The notes beneath the pieces were generated by a model. It was not told the origin of the DNA, made no database searches, and was given only the letters and a program-made list of their open reading frames with translations. From assembly GCA_964490845.1 (NCBI GenBank), contig CAZBED010000006.1:62001-126000 (forward strand): a stretch of DNA of 64,000 bases, written 5' to 3'. Shown here one piece after another: positions 35,569 to 41,976 of this stretch; position 1 is the first letter of the stretch, and each line of letters begins with the position of its first letter. The position numbers were made by a program, and so were the translations under genes. The stretch comes from JADJSS01 sp964490845. Its GTDB lineage: Bacteria > Bacteroidota > Bacteroidia > Chitinophagales > JADIYW01.

Positions 35569-36996
35569 ATGAAAAAAGGTATCGTATTATTTTCTGCATT
35601 GCTTATCTTGGTAAGTTCAGTGGCACTCGGTGCAAAAAAACCACCTAAAAACAGTAACAGTGCTGTTGGAAACAACAGATTCAGCATTGGTATAGGAATG
35701 GAAATCGCTGATTATTATTCTCCGGCATTAAAAAATTTTTCTACGTTCAAAAATCCTGTGAAATTCGGGCCTAGAATAACCGGCTGGTATAATCCAAATT
35801 CTTCAGTTGCCATAGGTTTAGAGTTAGGAACTCATATTTTTACGGGTAAACAAGATCCGACACTTCCCGCAATCAATACTTATAATTTGTTATTTGCCGG
35901 GGTTCTTGCTTATAAGTTCAATAATGGCTATATCTTAAAGGAAGATGCAGCAGTGTCTCCGTATATTTTTGCTAAATTACAGGGTTCTTGGGCTGAAACT
36001 CCGGCTACCAGAGAAAGTGTAATCGGTTTTGGAATCCCTGTTGGTCTCGGAATCAATTTTAAAATTGCTGATAATGTAGCCTTGAATGTAAACGGAGGAT
36101 ATAATTTCGCTATTAAAAATAATAATGACCATATATTCTTTGGTGCAGGCGTGATGGCTGACTTAGGAAAAGGTAAAAAGAAAGAAGAGGCTCCGGCTCC
36201 TGTTGCTCCTCCTGCTGACACAGATGGTGATGGTATTATCGATTTAGATGATGCTTGTCCTACTGTTCCCGGTTTAGCTCAGTTCAACGGATGTCCTGAT
36301 ACAGATGGTGACGGAATTGAAGACAGTAAAGACGATTGTCCTACTATTCCAGGTATAGCAGAGTTTAACGGATGTCCGGACAGAGACGGTGATAAAATTC
36401 CGGATGCGAAAGATGCTTGCCCGGATGTACCTGGTATAGCTAAATATGGCGGTTGCCCGGATCCGGACAGAGATGGTGACGGTATCATCAACGAAAAAGA
36501 TAAATGCCCGGATGTGGCAGGTGTTTTCTCCGCTGAAGGTTGCCCTGACAGAGACGGAGATGGCGTTCAGGATGCTGATGACAAATGCCCTGATGTACCT
36601 GGCCCGGCTTCTAACAAAGGATGCCCTGAAGTGAAAGAAGAAGCTAAGAAAAAATTAGCATTCGCAGCACGTGCTATCCAGTTTGAAACAGGTAAAGCAG
36701 TTATCAAACCGGCTTCTTACAAAGTGCTGGATGAAGTAGCTTCTATTCTGAAAGAATATTCTTACTATGATGTCAATGTAGATGGCCATACTGATAATGT
36801 GGGTGATGACAATTTCAACCTGAAATTGTCTCAGGACAGAGCAGCGGCAGCAGTAGCTTATTTAGTAGGAAAAGGAATTCCTGCCAACAGATTGGTATCC
36901 GCAGGTTATGGCGAGACAAAACCGGTTGCAGATAATAAAACAGCTGCTGGTAAAGCACAAAACAGAAGAGTTGAATTTAATTTGTTGTTCAAATAA
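35569..36996 (+). CDS. OmpA-family outer-membrane protein with thrombospondin type 3 repeats
   Basis: A 475-residue major outer-membrane protein. The signal peptide MKKGIVLFSALLILVSSVALGA precedes an N-terminal membrane beta-barrel (residues about 30-205). Residues 217-350 hold five calcium-binding TSP3 repeats of the form DxDGDGIxDxxDxCPxxPG, which form a Ca-stabilised rod. The C-terminal OmpA domain (about 360-475) shows NVDGHTDNVGDDNFNLKLS and NRRVEFNL, the peptidoglycan-binding site. It spans the outer membrane and links it to the wall. A strong promoter and terminator suggest high expression as its own unit. Confidence 0.95.
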   Translation: MKKGIVLFSALLILVSSVALGAKKPPKNSNSAVGNNRFSIGIGMEIADYYSPALKNFSTFKNPVKFGPRITGWYNPNSSVAIGLELGTHIFTGKQDPTLPAINTYNLLFAGVLAYKFNNGYILKEDAAVSPYIFAKLQGSWAETPATRESVIGFGIPVGLGINFKIADNVALNVNGGYNFAIKNNNDHIFFGAGVMADLGKGKKKEEAPAPVAPPADTDGDGIIDLDDACPTVPGLAQFNGCPDTDGDGIEDSKDDCPTIPGIAEFNGCPDRDGDKIPDAKDACPDVPGIAKYGGCPDPDRDGDGIINEKDKCPDVAGVFSAEGCPDRDGDGVQDADDKCPDVPGPASNKGCPEVKEEAKKKLAFAARAIQFETGKAVIKPASYKVLDEVASILKEYSYYDVNVDGHTDNVGDDNFNLKLSQDRAAAAVAYLVGKGIPANRLVSAGYGETKPVADNKTAAGKAQNRRVEFNLLFK

Positions 36997-37015
36997 ATTT
37001 TAGCTAAATAAACGG

Positions 37016-37044
37016 AAAGGGCTGCAATTTGCAGCCCTTTTTTT
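37016..37044 (+). terminator. Rho-independent terminator after the OmpA gene
   Basis: AAAGGGCTGC pairs with GCAGCCCTTT around the loop AATTT, followed by a run of T. Confidence 0.92.
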
Positions 37045-37051
37045 ATATTTG
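37044..37051 (+). promoter_or_regulatory. -7 promoter element TATATTTG, ComEA-like gene
   Basis: Exact TAnnTTTG immediately after the terminator and 6 bases before the GTG at 37058. No TTTG at the right -33 spacing; the terminator stem occupies that place. Possible leaderless start. Confidence 0.35.
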
Positions 37052-37057
37052 TTTTCA

Positions 37058-37753
37058 GTGAATAATTTTCAGCAAAAAGGATTTTCGCGCTATGAACGCA
37101 ACGGGATTATTTTCTTGTGCCTCTTTATTATACTAAGTATAGTACTGAAGAAATATGTGGTACAACTGTTTGCGGAAGACCACCCCTTGACAATTGAAGA
37201 TAAACAGAAGATTGCCGGGCTTCAGCAGCAGATAGATACGGCCAGAGATAGTTTTACATTCAACAGGATAAAGAATCCCGAATACAATAGGAGCGAAAAA
37301 GAAAATGCCTATTCAAATAATAAACCCGCTGAGTATCAGCATAAAGATTTTAAAATAGAAGTAAATGCCGCTTCCGCTGCTGATTTTGAAAAACTGTACG
37401 GAATTGGAAAGGTCTTGTCTCAGCGGATTGTAGACTTCAGGGATAAACTGGGCGGGTTTTATTCTGTTGAGCAGCTGAAAGACGTTTGGGGTATACAAGA
37501 CAGCATTTTTCAGAAATTCAAAAAGAACCTGGCCATCAAACCCGCAAAAATCCGAAAGGTGCATATAAACAGCGCCACCTATGAAGAATTGACCGCCAAT
37601 CCGTATTTCTTTTCTACCATTGCTAAACAAATTATCGGCTATCGTACCAAAGTAAAACCATTTACCACCCCCGACGATATAAAGAATCTGTACTATGTGA
37701 AAGATCATCCTGAGCAATTTGCAAAATTACAACCCTACGTTGATGTAGAATAA
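37058..37753 (+). CDS. Membrane-anchored ComEA-like helix-hairpin-helix protein
   Basis: A 231-residue protein with one N-terminal membrane helix (NGIIFLCLFIILSIVLKKYV) and two helix-hairpin-helix DNA-binding motifs of the ComEA type: IEVNAASAADFEKLYGIGKV near residues 100-120, then VHINSATYEELTANPYFF near 170-187. ComEA binds incoming DNA in the periplasm in competent bacteria; together with the ComF-family gene at 9.2 kb it hints at DNA uptake. The start is not ATG: a TTG at 37049 is inside the upstream terminator's T-rich tail, so GTG 37058 is my choice. Confidence 0.78.
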   Translation: MNNFQQKGFSRYERNGIIFLCLFIILSIVLKKYVVQLFAEDHPLTIEDKQKIAGLQQQIDTARDSFTFNRIKNPEYNRSEKENAYSNNKPAEYQHKDFKIEVNAASAADFEKLYGIGKVLSQRIVDFRDKLGGFYSVEQLKDVWGIQDSIFQKFKKNLAIKPAKIRKVHINSATYEELTANPYFFSTIAKQIIGYRTKVKPFTTPDDIKNLYYVKDHPEQFAKLQPYVDVE

Positions 37754-37770
37754 ACTTTCATCCGTGTTTC

Positions 37771-37803
37771 TTGTATTCAAATCATCGTAAAAATGTATCT
37801 TTG
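37771..37803 (+). promoter_or_regulatory. Bacteroidota promoter for the acyl-CoA dehydrogenase
   Basis: TTG (37771-37773), 22 bases, then TATCTTTG (37796-37803) followed by CAC, 15 bases before ATG 37819. Confidence 0.6.
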
Positions 37804-37818
37804 CACAAAATGTAAAAG

Positions 37819-38967
37819 ATGAATTTCGAATACTCTGAGAACCAGCAGATGATAGCACAGACGGTAAGGGATTTTGCCGAAAAACATATCCGCCCGTTTG
37901 TGATGGAATGGGATGAGACCCAGCATTTTCCAATCGAAACCCTGCAAAAATTAGGTGAATTGGGCTTGATGGGCATTTTGATTCCGGAAGAGTACGGTGG
38001 CGCGGGATTAGGGTATAATGAGTACATCACGGCGCTCATTGAAATTGGAAAAGTAGACAGCGCACTGTGTCTGTCGGTTGCCGCCCACAATTCACTTTGT
38101 ACCAATCATATTTATAAATTCGGTAGTGATGAACAGCGCAAACGCTGGATTCCAAAACTGGCTTCCGGAGAATGGATAGGCGCCTGGGGCTTGACGGAAC
38201 CCAATACCGGTTCGGATGCGGGAAGAATGAAATGTGTAGCCCATCAGGATGGGGACAACTGGATCATCAACGGTACTAAGAATTTCATTACACACGGCAG
38301 GAGCGGCCATGTGGCAGTAGTGATTGCCCGCACGGGAGAATTGCTGGACAGCCATGGAATGACGGCTTTTGTGGTAGAGCGTGGCACACCCGGATTTAGC
38401 GGAGGCAAGAAAGAAAATAAACTCGGTATGCGCTGCTCTGAAACGGCAGAAATGATATTTGACAATTGCCGTATTCCTAAAGAAAATGTGTTAGGAAAAG
38501 TGGGCGATGGTTTCGTTCAGGCAATGAAAATACTGGACGGCGGAAGAATTTCAATAGCTGCGCTGAGTATCAGTATTGCTGTGGGAGCGTATGAAGCGGC
38601 GGTGAAATACGCGAAAGAGCGGGAACAGTTCGGGAAGCCGATTTCTGAGTTTCAGGCAATCGGGTTTAAACTGGCGGACATGGCCACACAAATCGAGGCA
38701 GCTAAGCTCCTGACTTTTCAGGCTGCTGACATGATGATACGTGGCGAGAAAATGACGAAACAGTCCGCTTTTGCCAAATATTATGCATCCGAAATAGCCT
38801 GTAAGGTGTCCAATGAGGCCGTTCAGATCTTGGGTGGCTACGGCTATATCAAGGACTTTCCGGTAGAAAAATTCTACCGGGATGCCAAATTATGTACGAT
38901 TGGTGAGGGAACCTCAGAAATTCAGAAATTAGTTATCAGCAGAGAAATTTTGAAAGGTAATATTTAA
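37819..38967 (+). CDS. Acyl-CoA dehydrogenase
   Basis: A 382-residue flavoenzyme of the short/medium-chain or butyryl-CoA dehydrogenase type that introduces the alpha-beta double bond in fatty-acyl-CoA during beta-oxidation, passing electrons to ETF. The FAD-binding block GAWGLTEPNTGSDAG, the substrate loop IAALSISIAVGAYEAA and QFGKPISEFQAIGFKLADM are canonical, and the C-terminal QILGGYGYIKDFPVEKFYRD includes the ...EKFYRDAK region; the catalytic base Glu is expected in the GEGTSEIQKL segment. Normal length. Single gene. Confidence 0.93.
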   Translation: MNFEYSENQQMIAQTVRDFAEKHIRPFVMEWDETQHFPIETLQKLGELGLMGILIPEEYGGAGLGYNEYITALIEIGKVDSALCLSVAAHNSLCTNHIYKFGSDEQRKRWIPKLASGEWIGAWGLTEPNTGSDAGRMKCVAHQDGDNWIINGTKNFITHGRSGHVAVVIARTGELLDSHGMTAFVVERGTPGFSGGKKENKLGMRCSETAEMIFDNCRIPKENVLGKVGDGFVQAMKILDGGRISIAALSISIAVGAYEAAVKYAKEREQFGKPISEFQAIGFKLADMATQIEAAKLLTFQAADMMIRGEKMTKQSAFAKYYASEIACKVSNEAVQILGGYGYIKDFPVEKFYRDAKLCTIGEGTSEIQKLVISREILKGNI

Positions 38968-39036
38968 TAAATGAGCTTATTTTCTATTTTTTGATGTTAA
39001 AATCAAATTAAATTACAGTAAATCAGCATTTAATCA

Positions 39037-39060
39037 TTTTCAAATTTTCAAATTTTCAAA
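39037..39060. repeat. Three tandem copies of TTTTCAAA
   Basis: TTTTCAAA is repeated three times in a row (39037-39044, 39045-39052, 39053-39060), just upstream of the rpsU -7 box where a -33 element would lie. Could alter promoter spacing by slippage. Confidence 0.8.
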
Positions 39061-39068
39061 TTAAAGCC

Positions 39069-39076
39069 TATCTTTG
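39069..39076 (+). promoter_or_regulatory. -7 promoter element TATCTTTG, rpsU
   Basis: Exact TAnnTTTG followed by GCA... (TATCTTTGCATT), 36 bases before ATG 39113. The -33 zone is occupied by the TTTTCAAA repeats. Confidence 0.55.
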
Positions 39077-39112
39077 CATTCCAAATCTTAACAATAAAAG
39101 AGGTATTGAACT

Positions 39113-39304
39113 ATGTTAATCGTTGACGCAAGAGAATCAGAATCTTTAGACAGAGCGCTGAAGGTATTTAAAAAGAAATTTGAAAAAGCAGGTGTTGTGA
39201 AACAACTCCGTGCACGTCAGGCATTTACGTTGCCTTCCGTAAAAAGAAGAACCACCGTTAAAAAAGCCGTTTACATCGAGAAACTTCGCAGCGTAGAGGA
39301 TTAA
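39113..39304 (+). CDS. rpsU: 30S ribosomal protein S21
   Basis: A 63-residue basic protein of the small subunit. The start MLIVDARESESLDRALKVFK and FEKAGVVKQLRARQAF match bS21. In Bacteroidota S21 helps hide the anti-Shine-Dalgarno sequence on the ribosome, which fits the weak Shine-Dalgarno sequences in this window. It is followed by an integrase and a hibernation factor, a conserved order in this phylum. Confidence 0.95.
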   Translation: MLIVDARESESLDRALKVFKKKFEKAGVVKQLRARQAFTLPSVKRRTTVKKAVYIEKLRSVED

Positions 39305-39334
39305 TAGTTGCGCAATTCATTTTTTTTGCCTAAT

Positions 39335-39363
39335 TTAATCTTCCCGTTAAAGGAAAAGATTAA
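39335..39363 (+). other. Stem-loop between rpsU and the recombinase gene
   Basis: TTAATCTTCC (39335-39344) can pair with GGAAAAGATTAA (39352-39363), with a two-base bulge. It ends 11 bases before the recombinase ATG (39375) and has no T run after it, so it may be a processing or translation-control element rather than a terminator. Confidence 0.45.
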
Positions 39364-39374
39364 CAGAAGCGAAA

Positions 39375-40265
39375 ATGACAGAGGCCTTCCTTAATTATCT
39401 TCAATACGAAAAACGATATTCCGCTAAAACTGTAGAGTCTTATAAAACAGATATTCTGCAGTTTTTTTTATTTATAAAAAATGAGTTTGAACTGGACAGC
39501 CCGCTGCTTGTCAGAAACAATCAGGTGAGGGCATGGGTGGTGGAGCTGGTTACTGCTAAAATCAAGCCGGCCAGTATCAAACGAAAAATTTCTGCGCTCA
39601 AATCCTTTTATAAATACTGCCAGAAAAAAGGAGCAATCACCGCGAATCCTGCCGGTAAAATCAACACACCCAAACTGCCGGAACGCCTGCCCAAATTTGT
39701 GGAGCAAAGTAAAATGAGTGACCTGCTCGAAACGTCTGAAAAATTCTTCCCGGATACTTTTGATGGCTTGCAGGATAAACTGATAGTAGACGTTCTGTAC
39801 TCCACAGGTATGCGCCGTCAGGAGCTGATTAGTTTACAGTGGAGCGATATTAATTTTGTAACCGGCCAGTTGAAAGTAACCGGTAAAGGAAATAAACAAC
39901 GCATCGTTCCCATTGGAAAAGAGTTGACCAGTTCCCTGCAGTTGTTCCAAAAATTACAAAAAGAGAAACTGAAAAATATTCCCTTTTCTTCTTATGTCTT
40001 TTTAACAGACAGCGGAAACCAATTGTATCCGAATCATGTTTACAGATTAGTGAAGAAGTATGTCGGATATTGCAGCACGGTAGAAAAGAAAAGCCCGCAC
40101 GTATTGCGCCATTCTTTTGCTACCCACATGAGCAATAACGGCGCTAAACTGAACGATATTAAAGAACTGCTGGGCCATGCAAGCCTGGCATCCACACAGG
40201 TATATACTCATAATACGATAGAACAACTGAAAGAAATTTATAAAATCGCTCATCCAAAAGCTTAA
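39375..40265 (+). CDS. Tyrosine site-specific recombinase, XerC/XerD type
   Basis: A 296-residue integrase-family enzyme that resolves chromosome dimers at dif near division. An N-terminal SAM-like core-binding domain (residues 1-85) precedes the catalytic domain with Arg147 (STGMRRQEL), His242 and Arg245 (HVLRHSFATH), His268 (LLGHASLAS) and the nucleophile Tyr277 (QVYTHN), all present. Placement after rpsU and before hpf is the housekeeping Xer locus of Bacteroidota rather than a mobile integrase. XerC or XerD identity is not decided. Confidence 0.9.
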   Translation: MTEAFLNYLQYEKRYSAKTVESYKTDILQFFLFIKNEFELDSPLLVRNNQVRAWVVELVTAKIKPASIKRKISALKSFYKYCQKKGAITANPAGKINTPKLPERLPKFVEQSKMSDLLETSEKFFPDTFDGLQDKLIVDVLYSTGMRRQELISLQWSDINFVTGQLKVTGKGNKQRIVPIGKELTSSLQLFQKLQKEKLKNIPFSSYVFLTDSGNQLYPNHVYRLVKKYVGYCSTVEKKSPHVLRHSFATHMSNNGAKLNDIKELLGHASLASTQVYTHNTIEQLKEIYKIAHPKA

Positions 40266-40368
40266 GCCTATGACAGTTTTTTAAAAATTTAAGCGTTAAT
40301 AGTACGGGACTTCACTCTGCTATTAGTATTTACTAACCCAATTTATAAACTTTGTAAATTTTTGTATT

Positions 40369-40674
40369 ATGTCAATGAAAATTCAAATCCAATCGCTGCA
40401 TTTCGATGCAGACCAATCGCTGAAAGAGTTCATCAACAGGAAACTGACCAAGCTGGAAACCTTCTATGATCGCATCATTGATTCGGACGTGATTTTAAGT
40501 TTAGAACAACTGAATACCCAGGTAAAAGATAAAGTAGTCGTCATCAAAACGAACATACCCGGCAATACGCTGGTCGCAAAAGAAAAGAGCAAGAAATTTG
40601 AACAGGCCATAGATATGGCGGTAGATTCCCTAAAACGACAGATTGAAAAAATTAAAACGAAAAGTAAGGAATAA
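40369..40674 (+). CDS. hpf: Ribosome hibernation promoting factor, short form
   Basis: A 101-residue protein of the HPF/RaiA (YfiA) family that binds the 30S decoding centre in stationary phase. Features: IQIQSLHFDADQSLKEFINR start, LTKLETFYDRIIDSDVILSL, and KKFEQAIDMAVDSLKRQI near the end. It lacks the C-terminal dimerisation domain of the long form. Start ATG 40369; ATG 40375 is also possible. Followed by a clear terminator. Confidence 0.92.
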   Translation: MSMKIQIQSLHFDADQSLKEFINRKLTKLETFYDRIIDSDVILSLEQLNTQVKDKVVVIKTNIPGNTLVAKEKSKKFEQAIDMAVDSLKRQIEKIKTKSKE

Positions 40675-40695
40675 ATAGTTCACCTCTGAAATAAT

Positions 40696-40727
40696 AAAAA
40701 TGCGGCCATTGTGCCGCATTTTTTTAT
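40696..40727 (+). terminator. Rho-independent terminator after hpf
   Basis: AAAAATGCGGC and GCCGCATTTTT stem around CATTGT, then a run of T. Confidence 0.9.
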
Positions 40728-40765
40728 TGTTTCTTTTGTAAAAGCCGTTGATTTTTTGAACTTCA

Positions 40766-40849
40766 CTTCTCAGCAGAGTCTCCTAAATGGGACTCTGCGT
40801 AAAATTAAGCCTGACGCAGAGTCCTCTGTGAGAGACTCTGCTGGGAAAA
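40766..40849. repeat. MITE-like nested palindrome, copy 1
   Basis: Outer arms CAGCAGAGTCTC (40771-40782) and GAGACTCTGCTG (40832-40843) are perfect inverted repeats. Inner arms GGACTCTGCGT (40790-40800) and ACGCAGAGTCC (40814-40824) pair around a 13-base loop. The left end matches the longer arm of copy 2 less well, with two mismatches outside the core. Confidence 0.85.
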
Positions 40850-40896
40850 TAAGTGGTCAATAAACCAACTGACAGCTAAACAGAATTGGGTTTTAA

Positions 40897-40999
40897 TTTC
40901 CCAGCAGAGTCTCCTGCAAGGCCTGCCTGTCGGCAGACAGGGACTCTGCGTAAAATTAAGCCTGACGCAGAGCCCTCTGTGAGAGACTCTGCTGGGAAA
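40897..40999. repeat. MITE-like nested palindrome, copy 2
   Basis: Same architecture as copy 1, with perfect 17-bp terminal inverted repeats TTTCCCAGCAGAGTCTC (40897-40913) and GAGACTCTGCTGGGAAA (40983-40999). Between outer and inner left arms, 5 bases of copy 1 are replaced by 24 bases that include a second palindrome. The rest is nearly identical, apart from one T-to-C change in the inner right arm. Both copies run on into AATAAG. Confidence 0.87.
40922..40941. repeat. Small palindrome inside copy 2
   Basis: CCTGCCTGTCGGCAGACAGG folds as CCTG-C-CTG/CAG-A-CAGG around TCGG. Its reverse complement matches the element at 41009-41028 at 19 of 20 positions, so it is a second repeat family inserted into, or captured by, the larger element. 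Confidence 0.8.
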
Positions 41000-41007
41000 A
41001 TAAGAAG

Positions 41008-41029
41008 ACCTGTCTGCCGTCAGGCAGGT
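41008..41029. repeat. Small palindrome, second copy in opposite orientation
   Basis: ACCTGTCTG and CAGGCAGGT form a 9-bp hairpin (one T-G pair) around CCGT. It starts 9 bases after the right end of copy 2. Confidence 0.8.
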
Positions 41030-41142
41030 AAATCCCGAAAAAGTATAGCACAAACTTGGTCTTTCTGATTTCTGCCGCCGATATTGGCCTTTCTGGCCAG
41101 CAATTATCCATAAATTATACGACTTCATAAATGCAAATCTGC

Positions 41143-41276
41143 TATGGACAATGTACTTCTATTTATTATGCCGCTTATTGTACAGTTTTTTTATGCTTAT
41201 TGTTGGTGAAATTAGCTCTGCTAAAACTCAGCAAACGTAACACCAACAATGGAGGTGTCAATTTAGCTGTCCATAA
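41143..41276. repeat. Segment bounded by 8-bp inverted repeats
   Basis: TATGGACA (41143-41150) and TGTCCATA (41269-41276) are inverted repeats bounding 134 bp. Inside is a second perfect pair, ATTGTTGGTG (41199-41208) and CACCAACAAT (41241-41250). It may be a small mobile-element remnant or a structured RNA; no coding. Confidence 0.4.
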
Positions 41277-41342
41277 TTAATTTCACCCCCAAATTCATTC
41301 AAACTTTAAATTATCATAAACCTTTAACAATTTTATCTACAA

Positions 41343-41374
41343 TTGCAAAAAATCAGATTTTAATTGTATATTTG
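41343..41374 (+). promoter_or_regulatory. Promoter of the tRNA-tuf operon
   Basis: TTG (41343-41345), 21 bases, TATATTTG (41367-41374), then CACTCC. A full match to the Bacteroidota pattern, 66 bases upstream of the first tRNA. Confidence 0.75.
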
Positions 41375-41439
41375 CACTCCGAAAATTGGGGAAGTTTCGC
41401 CATTTTTCTATTAAGTTCTTGAAAATAAATGAGTTTTGT

Positions 41440-41513
41440 GCCGATGTAGCTCAGTTGGCCAGAGCAGCTGATTTGTAATCAGCGGGTCGGGGGTTCGAAT
41501 CCCTCCATCGGCT
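41440..41513 (+). tRNA. tRNA-Thr (TGT)
   Basis: A full cloverleaf: acceptor GCCGATG/CATCGGC, D arm GCTC/GAGC, anticodon stem GCTGA/TCAGC with loop TTTGTAA giving anticodon TGT, and T arm with GTTCGAATC. CCA is not encoded. Confidence 0.96.
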
Positions 41514-41528
41514 CTCAGTTGCAAAGCA

Positions 41529-41611
41529 GGGTAAGTAGCCAAGTGGCCAACGGCAACAGACTGTAAATCTGTCCTCTTCGGAGTTCGGTGGTTCGAATCC
41601 ATCCTTGCCCA
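41529..41611 (+). tRNA. tRNA-Tyr (GTA)
   Basis: Class II tRNA of 83 bases: acceptor GGGTAAG/CTTGCCC, anticodon stem ACAGA/TCTGT with loop CTGTAAA (anticodon GTA), and a long variable arm with CCTCTTCGGAG. Discriminator A. Confidence 0.95.
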
Positions 41612-41728
41612 CAAAAAATGACATTGAAATAGTCATATTGACTAGGACAATATAAGAGTTCTTTAAAATTGAAAATAATAAGCGGAGCCCGTTTCTGGCA
41701 GGCTCAGTTAGATTTTCAAAGTGATCAT

Positions 41729-41801
41729 GCGGAAGTAGCTCAGTTGGTAGAGCGACAGCCTTCCAAGCTGTAGGTCGCGGGTTCGAGCCTCGTCTTCCGC
41801 T
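41729..41801 (+). tRNA. tRNA-Gly (TCC)
   Basis: Acceptor GCGGAAG/CTTCCGC, anticodon stem ACAGC/GCTGT with loop CTTCCAA (anticodon TCC), T loop GTTCGAG. 73 bases. Confidence 0.95.
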
Positions 41802-41847
41802 CATAAAATGTAGTTTGATGAAGCGAACAAAGCACTCAAACTCTATC

Positions 41848-41919
<72 letters not shown>

Positions 41920-41976
41920 CAAAAAATGAAATTTTTAAATTCAAATAAATTATTAAAATAGTTAAAAAAACAAATC

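Larger units (their letters stand above)
40728..41342. other. Non-coding repeat block between hpf and the tRNA operon
   Basis: About 600 bp without a credible gene. It contains two copies of a nested palindromic element (40766-40849 and 40897-40999), two copies of a smaller palindrome (40922-40941 and 41008-41029), and a segment bounded by TATGGACA/TGTCCATA (41143-41276). The short open frames in it are products of the palindromes. Confidence 0.75.

Noticed and set aside
39375..40265. Mobile-element integrase
   Set aside because: Size, full catalytic set and the rpsU-xer-hpf neighbourhood fit a housekeeping Xer recombinase, and no element borders are seen around it.
40766..41029. Possible CRISPR array
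   Set aside because: Only two units, each internally palindromic at more than 80 bp, with a 47-bp gap and no cas genes. Not CRISPR.
40805..41128. Open frames across the repeat block
   Set aside because: Their composition follows from the palindromes and no start signal or family similarity is seen.
41411..41804. Two overlapping minus-strand open frames across the tRNA-Thr, tRNA-Tyr and tRNA-Gly genes
   Set aside because: They are antisense readings of tRNA genes, a well-known false annotation. The tRNAs explain the sequence.
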